Position numbers and translations under genes: made by a program. From positions 1-15,501 of the forward strand of contig PKCT01000178.1 in NCBI GenBank assembly GCA_002862325.1: a DNA stretch of 15,501 nucleotides, given 5' to 3'. The notes beneath the pieces were generated by a model, which did not search any database, was not told where the DNA came from, and saw only the letters and a list, made by a program, of their open reading frames with translations. Below, piece after piece: positions 1 through 6,455 of the stretch (the stretch's first letter is position 1; every line of letters begins with the position of its first letter). This stretch comes from Phycisphaerae bacterium (GTDB taxonomy: Bacteria; Planctomycetota; Phycisphaerae; Phycisphaerales; SM1A02).

Positions 1-1335
1 CGCGGCCGAGCCGCTGCCGCAGGTCTGCTGGGCACACCTCCTGATCACGCCTATGGGCGTCTTCGACCTGATCCCAACGGGCTTCTGGATCTTCCCAAAG
101 GTTTCAGCTACCACCTGATCTCCCGGTGGGGCGAGGAGATGGACGATGGCCTGTTCGTCCCGGCGATGCACGATGGCATGGCGTGCTTCGATGGTGGAAA
201 CGGCAGGGTTCTCCTCATCCGCAACCACGAAGTCGGCATCGACGCGGATCCGAGATTGGGGCCCTACGGACCGAATCTCGAACGCCTGAGCCGCATCGAC
301 CGAAGTCTCCTGTACGACGGCGGTCGCGCAGGAGGGCCTCCGTCACTCGGCGGAACAACCTCGATCGTCTACGACCCCTCCACCGGCGAGGTCGTGCGTC
401 ACTTCCTCTCGCTGGCCGGCACCGGCCGGAACTGCGCCGGCGGCATGACGCCCTGGAACACCTGGATCACCTGCGAAGAGTGGACCCAGCGAGCCGGAGA
501 GACGTGTGCGCAAGATCATGGGTGGTGCTTCGAGGTCCCTGCATCGACGCGTCTCGGCCTCACCCCTCCACGCCCGCTCAAGGCCCTCGGCCGATTCAAT
601 CACGAGGCGATCGCCGTCGCACCGGACGGACGTTGCGTCTATCTCACGGAGGATCGGAACGACGGCGTCCTCTACCGGTTCGTCCCGAGGGAACCCGGCC
701 GCCTGGCGGCAGGCGGAAAGCTCCAGGCCCTCAGGGTCAAGGATCGCCCGAGCCTCGACACGCGTCAGTGGATCGACGGCGCGACCGAATCCCGAACGCT
801 GGATCGGCAGCGAAAGGTGGCGGTGGACTGGATAGATCTGGAGGACGTCGAGGCTCCGAACGACGACCTCCGCTTTCGCGCGGTGGACGCCGGCGCGGCG
901 ATCTTCGCTCGCGGGGAAGGCATCTGGACCGGAAAGGAGGACGTCTTCGTCGCGTGCACGACCGGTGGCGAGGCAAGGATCGGTCAGATCTTCCGCTACC
1001 GACCGTCTCCCGCGGAAGGGACTCCAGAGGAAGCCGCGAGCCCCGGGATGCTCGACCTTTTCGTGGAGGCCGAGACGGGAAGCATCGTCGAGAACGCGGA
1101 CAACCTCACCGTCGCGTTGTCCGGTGACCTCTACGTGAGCGAGGATGGTCCCGGTGGAAACGGCGTGGTCCGGATCCGCCCCGACGGCTCACTGGAGCGA
1201 TTCGCAATGAACCGCGTGAGCAACAGCGAAATGGCCGGTGTCTGCTTCAGCCCGGACGGCGAGACGATGTTCGTGAACATCCAGCAGCAGGGACTCACGC
1301 TCGCGATTCGCGGGCCGTGGGCGGCGAAGGCCTGA
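1..1335 (+). CDS. PhoX-family (DUF839) phosphatase, 5'-truncated by window edge
   Basis: The reading frame is open from the first base, and the sequence before the first internal ATG (139) already matches the family: a Pro-Asp-Pro-Asn-Gly-Leu-Leu-Asp-Leu-Pro stretch, then GFSYHLISRWGEEMDDG. The true start therefore lies outside the window. Further family landmarks are MHDGMACF, LIRNHEVG, GGTTSIVYD, the Cys-rich NCAGGMTPWNTWITCEEW (from about residue 144), HEAIAVAPDGRCVYLTEDR, and the terminal VNIQQQGLTLAIRGPW. Known PhoX members are calcium/iron-dependent alkaline phosphatases, usually Tat-exported to the periplasm, that release phosphate from organic esters. The signal peptide would be off the window, so export cannot be checked here. 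Many DUF839 proteins are uncharacterised, so family membership is firm but the substrate is not. The gene converges on the small membrane-protein gene ending at 1372, with only 36 bases between them and no obvious terminator. Confidence 0.88.
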   Translation, partial: RGRAAAAGLLGTPPDHAYGRLRPDPNGLLDLPKGFSYHLISRWGEEMDDGLFVPAMHDGMACFDGGNGRVLLIRNHEVGIDADPRLGPYGPNLERLSRIDRSLLYDGGRAGGPPSLGGTTSIVYDPSTGEVVRHFLSLAGTGRNCAGGMTPWNTWITCEEWTQRAGETCAQDHGWCFEVPASTRLGLTPPRPLKALGRFNHEAIAVAPDGRCVYLTEDRNDGVLYRFVPREPGRLAAGGKLQALRVKDRPSLDTRQWIDGATESRTLDRQRKVAVDWIDLEDVEAPNDDLRFRAVDAGAAIFARGEGIWTGKEDVFVACTTGGEARIGQIFRYRPSPAEGTPEEAASPGMLDLFVEAETGSIVENADNLTVALSGDLYVSEDGPGGNGVVRIRPDGSLERFAMNRVSNSEMAGVCFSPDGETMFVNIQQQGLTLAIRGPWAAKA

Positions 1336-1371
1336 GCCCGGCTGAAGTCGCCGCTCGCGTATTCGGCTGCG

Positions 1372-1590
1372 TCAGAACGGACCGACTTCGGCCATCATCA
1401 AGATGATCAAGCCGATGATCGCGGCGAGTCCGAACACGCCACCCACGACGACCAGGCCGAGCCACGCGATCTGCGGTCCTCCGCTCGACGATGCCGCCTC
1501 ACCACCCGCGATCAGGATCGCGCCGATGGCGAGCGTCACGAGGAACTTCAGGGAGGACTTGCCGTCCTTCTTGTCGATGAACCCCGTCAG
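1372..1590 (-). CDS. Small two-helix membrane protein, apparent CTG start overlapping citrate synthase stop
   Basis: This is a 72-residue product I do not recognise as a named family. It starts with a charged stretch (GFIDKKDGKSSLK), then a hydrophobic segment (about residues 14-29), a Gly/Ser-rich linker, and a second hydrophobic segment (about 41-66) ending EVGPF. It looks like a small inner-membrane hairpin protein with both ends on the same side. No ATG, GTG or TTG lies in frame near the expected start. The frame runs on upstream inside citrate synthase, where its translation is charged and has no membrane character. The most natural start is CTG at 1590-1588, overlapping the TGA of citrate synthase as CTGA, which would give M-T-G-F-I-D-K-K. 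Alternatives are a frameshift that appends this tail to citrate synthase, or a sequencing error. Co-transcription with citrate synthase is likely. Confidence 0.6.
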   Translation of the reverse strand: MTGFIDKKDGKSSLKFLVTLAIGAILIAGGEAASSSGGPQIAWLGLVVVGGVFGLAAIIGLIILMMAEVGPF

Positions 1591-2732
1591 CGATCGCTCA
1601 GCGGAACGTAGGCGACCTCGTGCGGGCCGACGTACGACGCCCCGGGACGAATGAGCTTGTTGTCCTTGAGGTACTCGATGCAGTGACCGGTCCAGCCACT
1701 CATGCGGCTGAGGGCGAACATCGGAGTGAAGAGATCGAGGTCGAGTCCCAGCGACCAGTAGGTCGTCGCGGAGTAGAAATCGACGTTCGGGAAGATCCCC
1801 TTGTCGGCGACCGCCTCGTGCATGATCTCTTCGATCCGCTTGCTTATTTCGTAGAGCGGCAGATTGCCGGTATCCTTTGCAAGGCCCTCGGCGAAGGTCT
1901 TGAGATAGGTGGCGCGGGGATCGTAGGCCTTGTAGACCCGGTGCCCGAACCCCATGATCTTCTCCTTGCGCTCCAACTTGCCCGCCATGAATTCGTCGAC
2001 CTTCGACATGTCGCCGATCTCGTTGAGCATCACCATCACCCCCTCGTTCGCACCACCGTGGAGCGGCCCGCGCAGCGCGCCGACCGCGGCGGAACACGCG
2101 GAGTAGAGGTCGCTCAAGGTGGAGATCACCACGAGCGAGGTGAAGGTCGAGGCGTTGAATCCGTGGTCGGCGTGCAGGACCAGGCAGACGTCGAGGGCTC
2201 GGACCATGGTCGCCGTAGGCTCCTCGCCCCGGAGCATCCAGAGGAAATTGCTCGCGATGGTGCGGTTCGCGTCGGGCGAGATGAGATCCTTGCCCTTGCG
2301 ATGCCGGTCGAAGGCGGCGATCAGGGTTGGTGTCTTCGCGACGAGGCGTATCGCCTTACGGATGTTGGCTTCTGCGGAGTTGTCGTCCGCTTCGGGATCG
2401 AACAGCGACAACGCGGACACGAGGGTCTGGACGGTGTGCATCGGGGATGCGTCGGCTGGCGTCGCCTTCACCATGTCGAGGACTCCGGCGGGCAGCTCGT
2501 ACTCCGCTCGGAGCTCCGTTTCGAAGGTCTCGAGCTCGGAGGCGTTCGGCAACCGCCCGTTCCAGAGCAGGAAGGTCGCCTCCTCGAAAGTCGAGTTCCG
2601 CGCAAGCGAATCTATGTCGACGCCGACATATTCGAGGATACCCCGCTCACCGTCGATGAACGACATCTGCGTCTCGGCGGCGATGGTGTTGACGAGGCCC
2701 TGATCGAACTGCTTGCTGCTGACCGCGGTCAT
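1587..2732 (-). CDS. gltA: Citrate synthase
   Basis: This 381-residue protein catalyses condensation of oxaloacetate with acetyl-CoA to citrate, the entry step of the TCA cycle, in the cytoplasm. All the expected active-site regions are present: LHADHGFNAST (His190), GPLHGGAN (His225), GFGHRVYKAYDPR (His264) and FPNVDFYSA (Asp318, the catalytic acid). Helix-rich family motifs such as RMSGWTGHCIEY close the protein. Length matches the short bacterial/archaeal-type enzymes, which lack the N-terminal extension of E. coli GltA; some members of this group act as 2-methylcitrate synthases. No prpB/prpD-like genes are adjacent, so citrate synthase is preferred. The start is ATG 2732-2730 with a GGAG about 10 bases upstream. 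The gene diverges from the rhomboid gene across about 150 bases and probably heads a two-gene unit with the small membrane protein. Confidence 0.95.
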   Translation of the reverse strand: MTAVSSKQFDQGLVNTIAAETQMSFIDGERGILEYVGVDIDSLARNSTFEEATFLLWNGRLPNASELETFETELRAEYELPAGVLDMVKATPADASPMHTVQTLVSALSLFDPEADDNSAEANIRKAIRLVAKTPTLIAAFDRHRKGKDLISPDANRTIASNFLWMLRGEEPTATMVRALDVCLVLHADHGFNASTFTSLVVISTLSDLYSACSAAVGALRGPLHGGANEGVMVMLNEIGDMSKVDEFMAGKLERKEKIMGFGHRVYKAYDPRATYLKTFAEGLAKDTGNLPLYEISKRIEEIMHEAVADKGIFPNVDFYSATTYWSLGLDLDLFTPMFALSRMSGWTGHCIEYLKDNKLIRPGASYVGPHEVAYVPLSDR

Positions 2733-2872
2733 GGCGCTGACTCCGTGGTGTCGGTGACGATTGTTTTCTCTCTGACCCCCGATCTCCTCCGAACCGAGCC
2801 GGCGATTTCGCGGGATCAGACAGTGTAGGGCCGACCGGAGTGGATCTCAATGGGTCGATGCTCTCCTCCGCA

Positions 2873-2878
2873 TAGACT
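2873..2878 (+). promoter_or_regulatory. Candidate -10 element (TAGACT) abutting the rhomboid start
   Basis: The hexamer TAGACT fits the TAnnnT -10 pattern and ends only six bases before the ATG at 2885. A transcript starting about seven bases downstream of it would begin at or next to the start codon. No Shine-Dalgarno sequence is visible in front of this gene. The same hexamer forms the -10 of the much better promoter in front of rpmI (9713-9718). No convincing -35 is visible, so this is a weak call. Confidence 0.35.
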
Positions 2879-2884
2879 TTGCCC

Positions 2885-4081
2885 ATGTTCATTCCTCTGG
2901 GAACCGACCGAGTCATCGGACGCCGACCGATCGCCACCTGCACACTGATCGCCTTGAACCTGGCGATCTTCCTCGGGCTGGCGATCGTGGTTCGTATGGG
3001 ACTCTCCACGGACGAGGAAATCATCCGTTTCGGCGCGGTCCATCGCACCGACTTCCGCGTCTGGACACCGGTGACCTCGCTCTTCCTCCACGATCCGACC
3101 GGCCTCATGCACATCGGATTCAACATGCTGTTCCTCTGGATCTTCGGCCAGGCGCTCGAATCCAGACTCGGTTCCTGGTGGTTCCTTCTCTTCTACCTGG
3201 CGGGAGGCGTGGCCGCGTCGCTCGCCCATCTCGTGGCGTCGGCATCTCCGGCGATCGGCGCATCCGGCGCCGTCGCGGCGGTGAGCGGCGCCTACCTCGT
3301 GCTGTTCCCTCGTTCGACCGTCAAGGTCCTGTTCTGGTTCCTGATCGTCGGGGTCTTCCACATCCCGGCAACGTACTTCATCGGCCTGTACTTCCTACTG
3401 GACCTCCTCGGCCAGGTGTCGACGATGTTCGGTGCAGGAGGGAGCACGGCCTACGCGGCGCACCTGGGAGGGACGTTCTTCGGCGTCTCGACCGCACTCG
3501 TCCTGCTGTTGACGGGGATCCTCAAGAGCACCGATCTCGATCTCCTCTACCTGCTGAAGCAACGGCGTCGCCGCGCGGAGATGCGATCCGCCGCCCGGAC
3601 CTTCGGCACGCCCTTCGACCATGCGGGCCCAACCAGCGGTGTACCGCGTCGAGTGGACGCGTCGAGCGCATCGACGCCGGATCCCGACGCCCCACTGCGA
3701 CGGCAAATCGTGACCGCACTGCGCGAGGATCGCACCGAAGAGGCGCTCGAGCTCTACCGGTCGGCGCCCGCGTCCCTCGCTCTTCCCGACGCCGATCAGG
3801 CGGATCTCGGAAATCGGGCCATGAAGAATTCGGATTCCGAACTCGCGGTACGCGCGTACCGGCGGCTCCTGGAGCGACGTGGCGAGGTCATCCAGGGCGC
3901 TGGGGGCTCGAGCGACGAGTTTCGTCTCCTGATCGCCTCCCTGCTCATCCGCCGTCTCGGCCGACCGGGCGAGGCCCGGCCGTACCTCGATCAGTTGGCG
4001 TCGCGCCCGCTTTCCCCCCAGTTGGTCTCCCTACGGGACACCCTGCTCGCCGAGATGACCCCGGAGACCGAAACGACGTGA
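2885..4081 (+). CDS. Rhomboid-family intramembrane serine protease with C-terminal helical tail
   Basis: This is a 398-residue membrane protein. The rhomboid core spans about residues 15-215 with six or so hydrophobic segments. The catalytic dyad is visible: Ser127 in GASGAV and His193 in AAHLGG. The conserved HxxxN (His76/Asn80 in MHIGFNMLF) on an earlier helix helps form the oxyanion hole in known rhomboids. Such enzymes cleave single-pass membrane proteins within the bilayer; the substrate here is unknown. After a basic stretch (KQRRRRAEMR, about 225-234) and a disordered Ser/Thr/Pro linker, residues 265-395 form amphipathic helices with tetratricopeptide-like spacing. That region is probably a cytoplasmic protein-interaction module. 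The start is ATG 2885; an in-frame TTG at 2879 is an alternative, and frames further upstream are closed by a TAG at 2873. The stop overlaps the possible GTG start of trpF. Confidence 0.9.
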   Translation: MFIPLGTDRVIGRRPIATCTLIALNLAIFLGLAIVVRMGLSTDEEIIRFGAVHRTDFRVWTPVTSLFLHDPTGLMHIGFNMLFLWIFGQALESRLGSWWFLLFYLAGGVAASLAHLVASASPAIGASGAVAAVSGAYLVLFPRSTVKVLFWFLIVGVFHIPATYFIGLYFLLDLLGQVSTMFGAGGSTAYAAHLGGTFFGVSTALVLLLTGILKSTDLDLLYLLKQRRRRAEMRSAARTFGTPFDHAGPTSGVPRRVDASSASTPDPDAPLRRQIVTALREDRTEEALELYRSAPASLALPDADQADLGNRAMKNSDSELAVRAYRRLLERRGEVIQGAGGSSDEFRLLIASLLIRRLGRPGEARPYLDQLASRPLSPQLVSLRDTLLAEMTPETETT

Positions 4082-4716
4082 CCATGCTGCTCGGACGCGG
4101 ACAACATCCGTTCGTGAAGATCTGTGGCGTCAGGACTCGCGAGGACGTCGACGCGTGCGCCCGATGCGGCGTCGATGCGGTGGGGTTCGTCTTCGCGGAG
4201 GGATCGCCGCGACGACTGGAGTTCCCCGAGGCGATGGCGCTCTACGGCGCCCTTCCCGAAAGCCTGGAACCCATCGGCCTCTTCGTCGATCCGGAGATGG
4301 AAATGGTCGAAGCCTGGCCCGGGCAATGGATACAACTGCACGGCCGGGAGACACCCGAGCGGGTGCAGTCGATCGCGATGGAGACCGGCCATCGGATCAT
4401 CAAGGCCATTCCGTTCGATCCGGAGACGTGTCGATTCTGGGACGAACACCCCGATGTCGCCGCACTGCTCGTCGACGGCCCCGAGGCGGGAAGCGGTCGC
4501 GCATTCGACCACGGCCTCCTGGCAGAGACGATCGCGGAGCTTCGGACCCCGGTCATCGTGGCGGGAGGACTCGGTCCGAATTCCGTCGCCGACGTCGTCC
4601 GATCCGCGCAGCCGTTCGGAGTCGACGTCTCGAGCGGAGTCGAATCCACGCGGGGTGTGAAGGACGCGTCTCTGATCGAAGCCTTCGCGGGAGCCGCCCG
4701 CAGCGCGGCGTCCTGA
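4078..4716 (+). CDS. trpF: Phosphoribosylanthranilate isomerase
   Basis: This 212-residue TIM-barrel enzyme converts N-(5-phosphoribosyl)anthranilate to the ribulose-type isomer (CdRP) in tryptophan synthesis. The diagnostic motifs are in order: FVKICGVRT with the catalytic Cys, IQLHGRETPE, ALLVDGPEAGSGRAFDH with the general-acid Asp, VIVAGGLGPNSV, and GVDVSSGVESTRGVKD, which is the phosphate-binding end of the barrel. I chose GTG 4078, which overlaps the rhomboid stop as GTGA and has a GGAG at 4063-4066 at a usable distance. ATG 4084 is the alternative and would only remove two residues. No other trp gene lies in the window, so the gene is detached from a classic trp operon and seems translationally coupled to the rhomboid gene. 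It converges with the RdgC-like gene with only 14 bases between them. Confidence 0.93.
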   Translation: MTMLLGRGQHPFVKICGVRTREDVDACARCGVDAVGFVFAEGSPRRLEFPEAMALYGALPESLEPIGLFVDPEMEMVEAWPGQWIQLHGRETPERVQSIAMETGHRIIKAIPFDPETCRFWDEHPDVAALLVDGPEAGSGRAFDHGLLAETIAELRTPVIVAGGLGPNSVADVVRSAQPFGVDVSSGVESTRGVKDASLIEAFAGAARSAAS

Positions 4717-4730
4717 ACGGCCCGGCCCGA

Positions 4731-5999
4731 TCAGCCGACGGACATCTCCACGACCGGAGCCGCAGGCATCGGACGGCGTCCCTTCTCCGCGATCCAGGAT
4801 CCGATCTCGGATCTTCTCGCCGACCAGCCGTCACCGAACCTCTCGAGCAGGAACAGCTCGTACAGCGACAGGAGGATCGCATCGACCGTCTCGATCGATT
4901 CGATTCGATGCGCCATCGCCTCACGCTCGCTTCCCGGCTTCTCGTCGGGCTTGGGAATCCTGAGTGCCCCAACGCGGAACAAGTCGCCCTGCAGATCCAA
5001 GGACCATTCGGAATGACCGTCCGAGAGGAGCAGACCGAGTCGCCTCGGCCACTTGCCCTGCTGAAGCGCCTTCGCCGCCTCCGCACTTCGTCCCGGACCG
5101 TCGCCCCGGAGCGACTGCCGCCCGGTCACACCCCAGGCGCATTCCATGTCTATGGTCCGGTCGACCATGAGCGAGATGCCACGACCATCGGCGAGGTCGA
5201 CGATGGATTCGCGCTGTTCCGATCGCATCCACAACCAGATCAGGAACAGGTTGCCGAGGAAATCCTTCGGCTCCGGCCCCCCTTGCGCCCACGGAACCTC
5301 GGGCCTGTCACCGATCATGGCCGCGAGCTCCGCGGTCCTCGGTGTCGGCGGATCCCCGCACGCGTCCGGCATCGCGTCGTCGAATCGGCTCGACAACCCC
5401 TTGGATGCGAGGATGTCGAGCGCCACCGCGCCTGCACTCGCGGGCTTCAATCGTCCGCCGAACGTCGTCTGGACCAGGTCCCGCAGCGCATCGACGACCT
5501 TGTCGCCATTCGCCGGCGCCAGGAACCAACCATGACCCGGATTCCACAGAAACGGCACGAGGGCGCTGGATCGATGACGACCATCTGAAACCTCCTCCAG
5601 CCAACGCCGTTCGGCCGCCTCCTTCGCTTCGCGTCGTTCGTGACGCCCCAGCGGCCGGTCCGGCAGCCCCTCGACGGTGCCCTGGTCGCTTCGTCCGAGC
5701 ATCGCCGCCCGCTGCTCCTGCGCGAGATAGGCGCGCTTGAGCTCCGCCGGAACCCGCACTCGATCGAGACGCATCGCGGCGTGTAGACAGGCTCCGAACA
5801 CGCAGTGCTCGCGACTGAAGTCCTGATCGAGGATGTGGGCGCCGGCGGTCCAACCGCATTCGGACTCGACCGGCACGCCGATCGTCGGCTGCAGGACATT
5901 GGCACTCAACGCATCGAGCACGGTGTCGTCGGGACGGGCCGGCGCGTCTCCTGCAAGACGAAACCGGCTGTATGAAACGGATCCTCTGGTAAACGGCAT
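4731..5999 (-). CDS. RdgC-like protein (recombination-associated family, long form)
   Basis: This soluble 422-residue protein has no signal peptide or membrane segment. The N-terminal half follows the RdgC layout: an opening beta strand pair (FTRGSVSYSRFRL), a GWTAGAHILD segment, a basic/acidic helix (LGRHERREAKEAAERRWLEE, 117-136), then LVPFLWNPGHGWFLAPAN and TTFGGRLKPASAGAVALDIL. E. coli RdgC is a ring-shaped dimer that binds double-stranded DNA and restrains RecA; it is about 300 residues long. The extra C-terminal part here includes DFLGNLFLIWLWM (246-258) and DMECAWGVTGRQSLRGDGPG (284-303). I associate this long form with planctomycete-type genomes, from memory. The start is ATG 5999-5997, with GGAGA about eight bases upstream; an in-frame ATG further out at 6038 lacks such a site. 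The role in recombination is inferred from the family. Confidence 0.7.
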   Translation of the reverse strand: MPFTRGSVSYSRFRLAGDAPARPDDTVLDALSANVLQPTIGVPVESECGWTAGAHILDQDFSREHCVFGACLHAAMRLDRVRVPAELKRAYLAQEQRAAMLGRSDQGTVEGLPDRPLGRHERREAKEAAERRWLEEVSDGRHRSSALVPFLWNPGHGWFLAPANGDKVVDALRDLVQTTFGGRLKPASAGAVALDILASKGLSSRFDDAMPDACGDPPTPRTAELAAMIGDRPEVPWAQGGPEPKDFLGNLFLIWLWMRSEQRESIVDLADGRGISLMVDRTIDMECAWGVTGRQSLRGDGPGRSAEAAKALQQGKWPRRLGLLLSDGHSEWSLDLQGDLFRVGALRIPKPDEKPGSEREAMAHRIESIETVDAILLSLYELFLLERFGDGWSARRSEIGSWIAEKGRRPMPAAPVVEMSVG

Positions 6000-6067
6000 G
6001 CGAGGGATTCTCCAGGCCCAGTGACGACACGCCAGCATCCGGCAGGTTGTGCACGCGGTCCCGAGAA

Positions 6068-6098
6068 ACCCATTCCATGCGGTCAGTCCCGAATGGGT
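6068..6098. repeat. Inverted repeat between the NTF2-like and RdgC-like genes
   Basis: ACCCATTC (6068-6075) and GAATGGGT (6091-6098) form a perfect 8-base inverted repeat around a 15-base loop. It sits in the 111-base gap between two minus-strand genes, just after the stop at 6111. No T-run follows on the minus strand. It could be a factor-dependent termination or mRNA-stabilising hairpin for the hpnH unit, or an operator for the RdgC-like gene. The pairing is certain; the function is not. Confidence 0.4.
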
Positions 6099-6110
6099 AG
6101 GCCTCGGAAC

Positions 6111-6455
6111 TCAGACCTGGAGAAACTGCTTCACCCCGATGAGGCCCTCGCGCATCGTGTGAGTGACCAGCAAATCGCCCTCCAAGCGGCGGCTGTCCTT
6201 CGGATCGACCCGCCACCCGTGCTCGAGGTGAACCGCGTCCTCGCCGGCCACCACGCGTTCCGAGACGGTCGCCCCGAACGTCCAGTCCTCGAAGAGCCGC
6301 CGATAGCGGTCACGGAACGTCTCGATCCCGGCGCAGGCCCGCGTGCGATCGTTCCACACCTCGACTTCGGGGTGGCAGCAGGCGCAGAACGCGTCGAGGT
6401 TGGACTCGTTGCAGGCGGCGAGCTGCGTCGCCGCCAGGCCACCGACGTCGCTTAC
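6111..6455 (-). CDS. NTF2/SnoaL-like small protein, apparent GTA start overlapping hpnH stop
   Basis: This is a product of about 114 residues with the cone-shaped NTF2-like fold signature: an opening helix (LAATQLAACNESNLDAFCAC), a strand with HPEVEVW, GIETFRDRYRRLFEDW, then strands ATVSERVVAGEDAVHLEHGW and LEGDLLVTHTMREGLIGVKQFL. Members of this superfamily act as small isomerases, hydrolases or ligand carriers, so no reaction can be assigned. No ATG, GTG or TTG lies in frame near the expected start. The protein would naturally begin VSDVGGLAATQ at GTA 6455-6453, which overlaps the TAA of hpnH as GTAA and has a GAGG about seven bases upstream. CTG at 6437 is a later alternative. Position suggests co-transcription with hpnH. 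The low start confidence also allows a sequencing error or a broken start. Confidence 0.65.
   Translation of the reverse strand, partial: VSDVGGLAATQLAACNESNLDAFCACCHPEVEVWNDRTRACAGIETFRDRYRRLFEDWTFGATVSERVVAGEDAVHLEHGWRVDPKDSRRLEGDLLVTHTMREGLIGVKQFLQV

Noticed and set aside
1620..2828. Plus-strand open frame of 402 codons opposite citrate synthase
   Set aside because: It is the antisense shadow of a complete citrate synthase and has no recognisable motif.
3178..4077. Upstream in-frame extension of trpF through the rhomboid gene
   Set aside because: The translation is Arg/Pro/Gly-rich shadow sequence. TrpF homology begins only at about 4110, and a proper start overlaps the rhomboid stop.
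4716..4731. Bidirectional terminator between trpF and the RdgC-like gene
   Set aside because: The 14-base gap holds only GC-rich sequence with no stable stem plus T-run on either strand.
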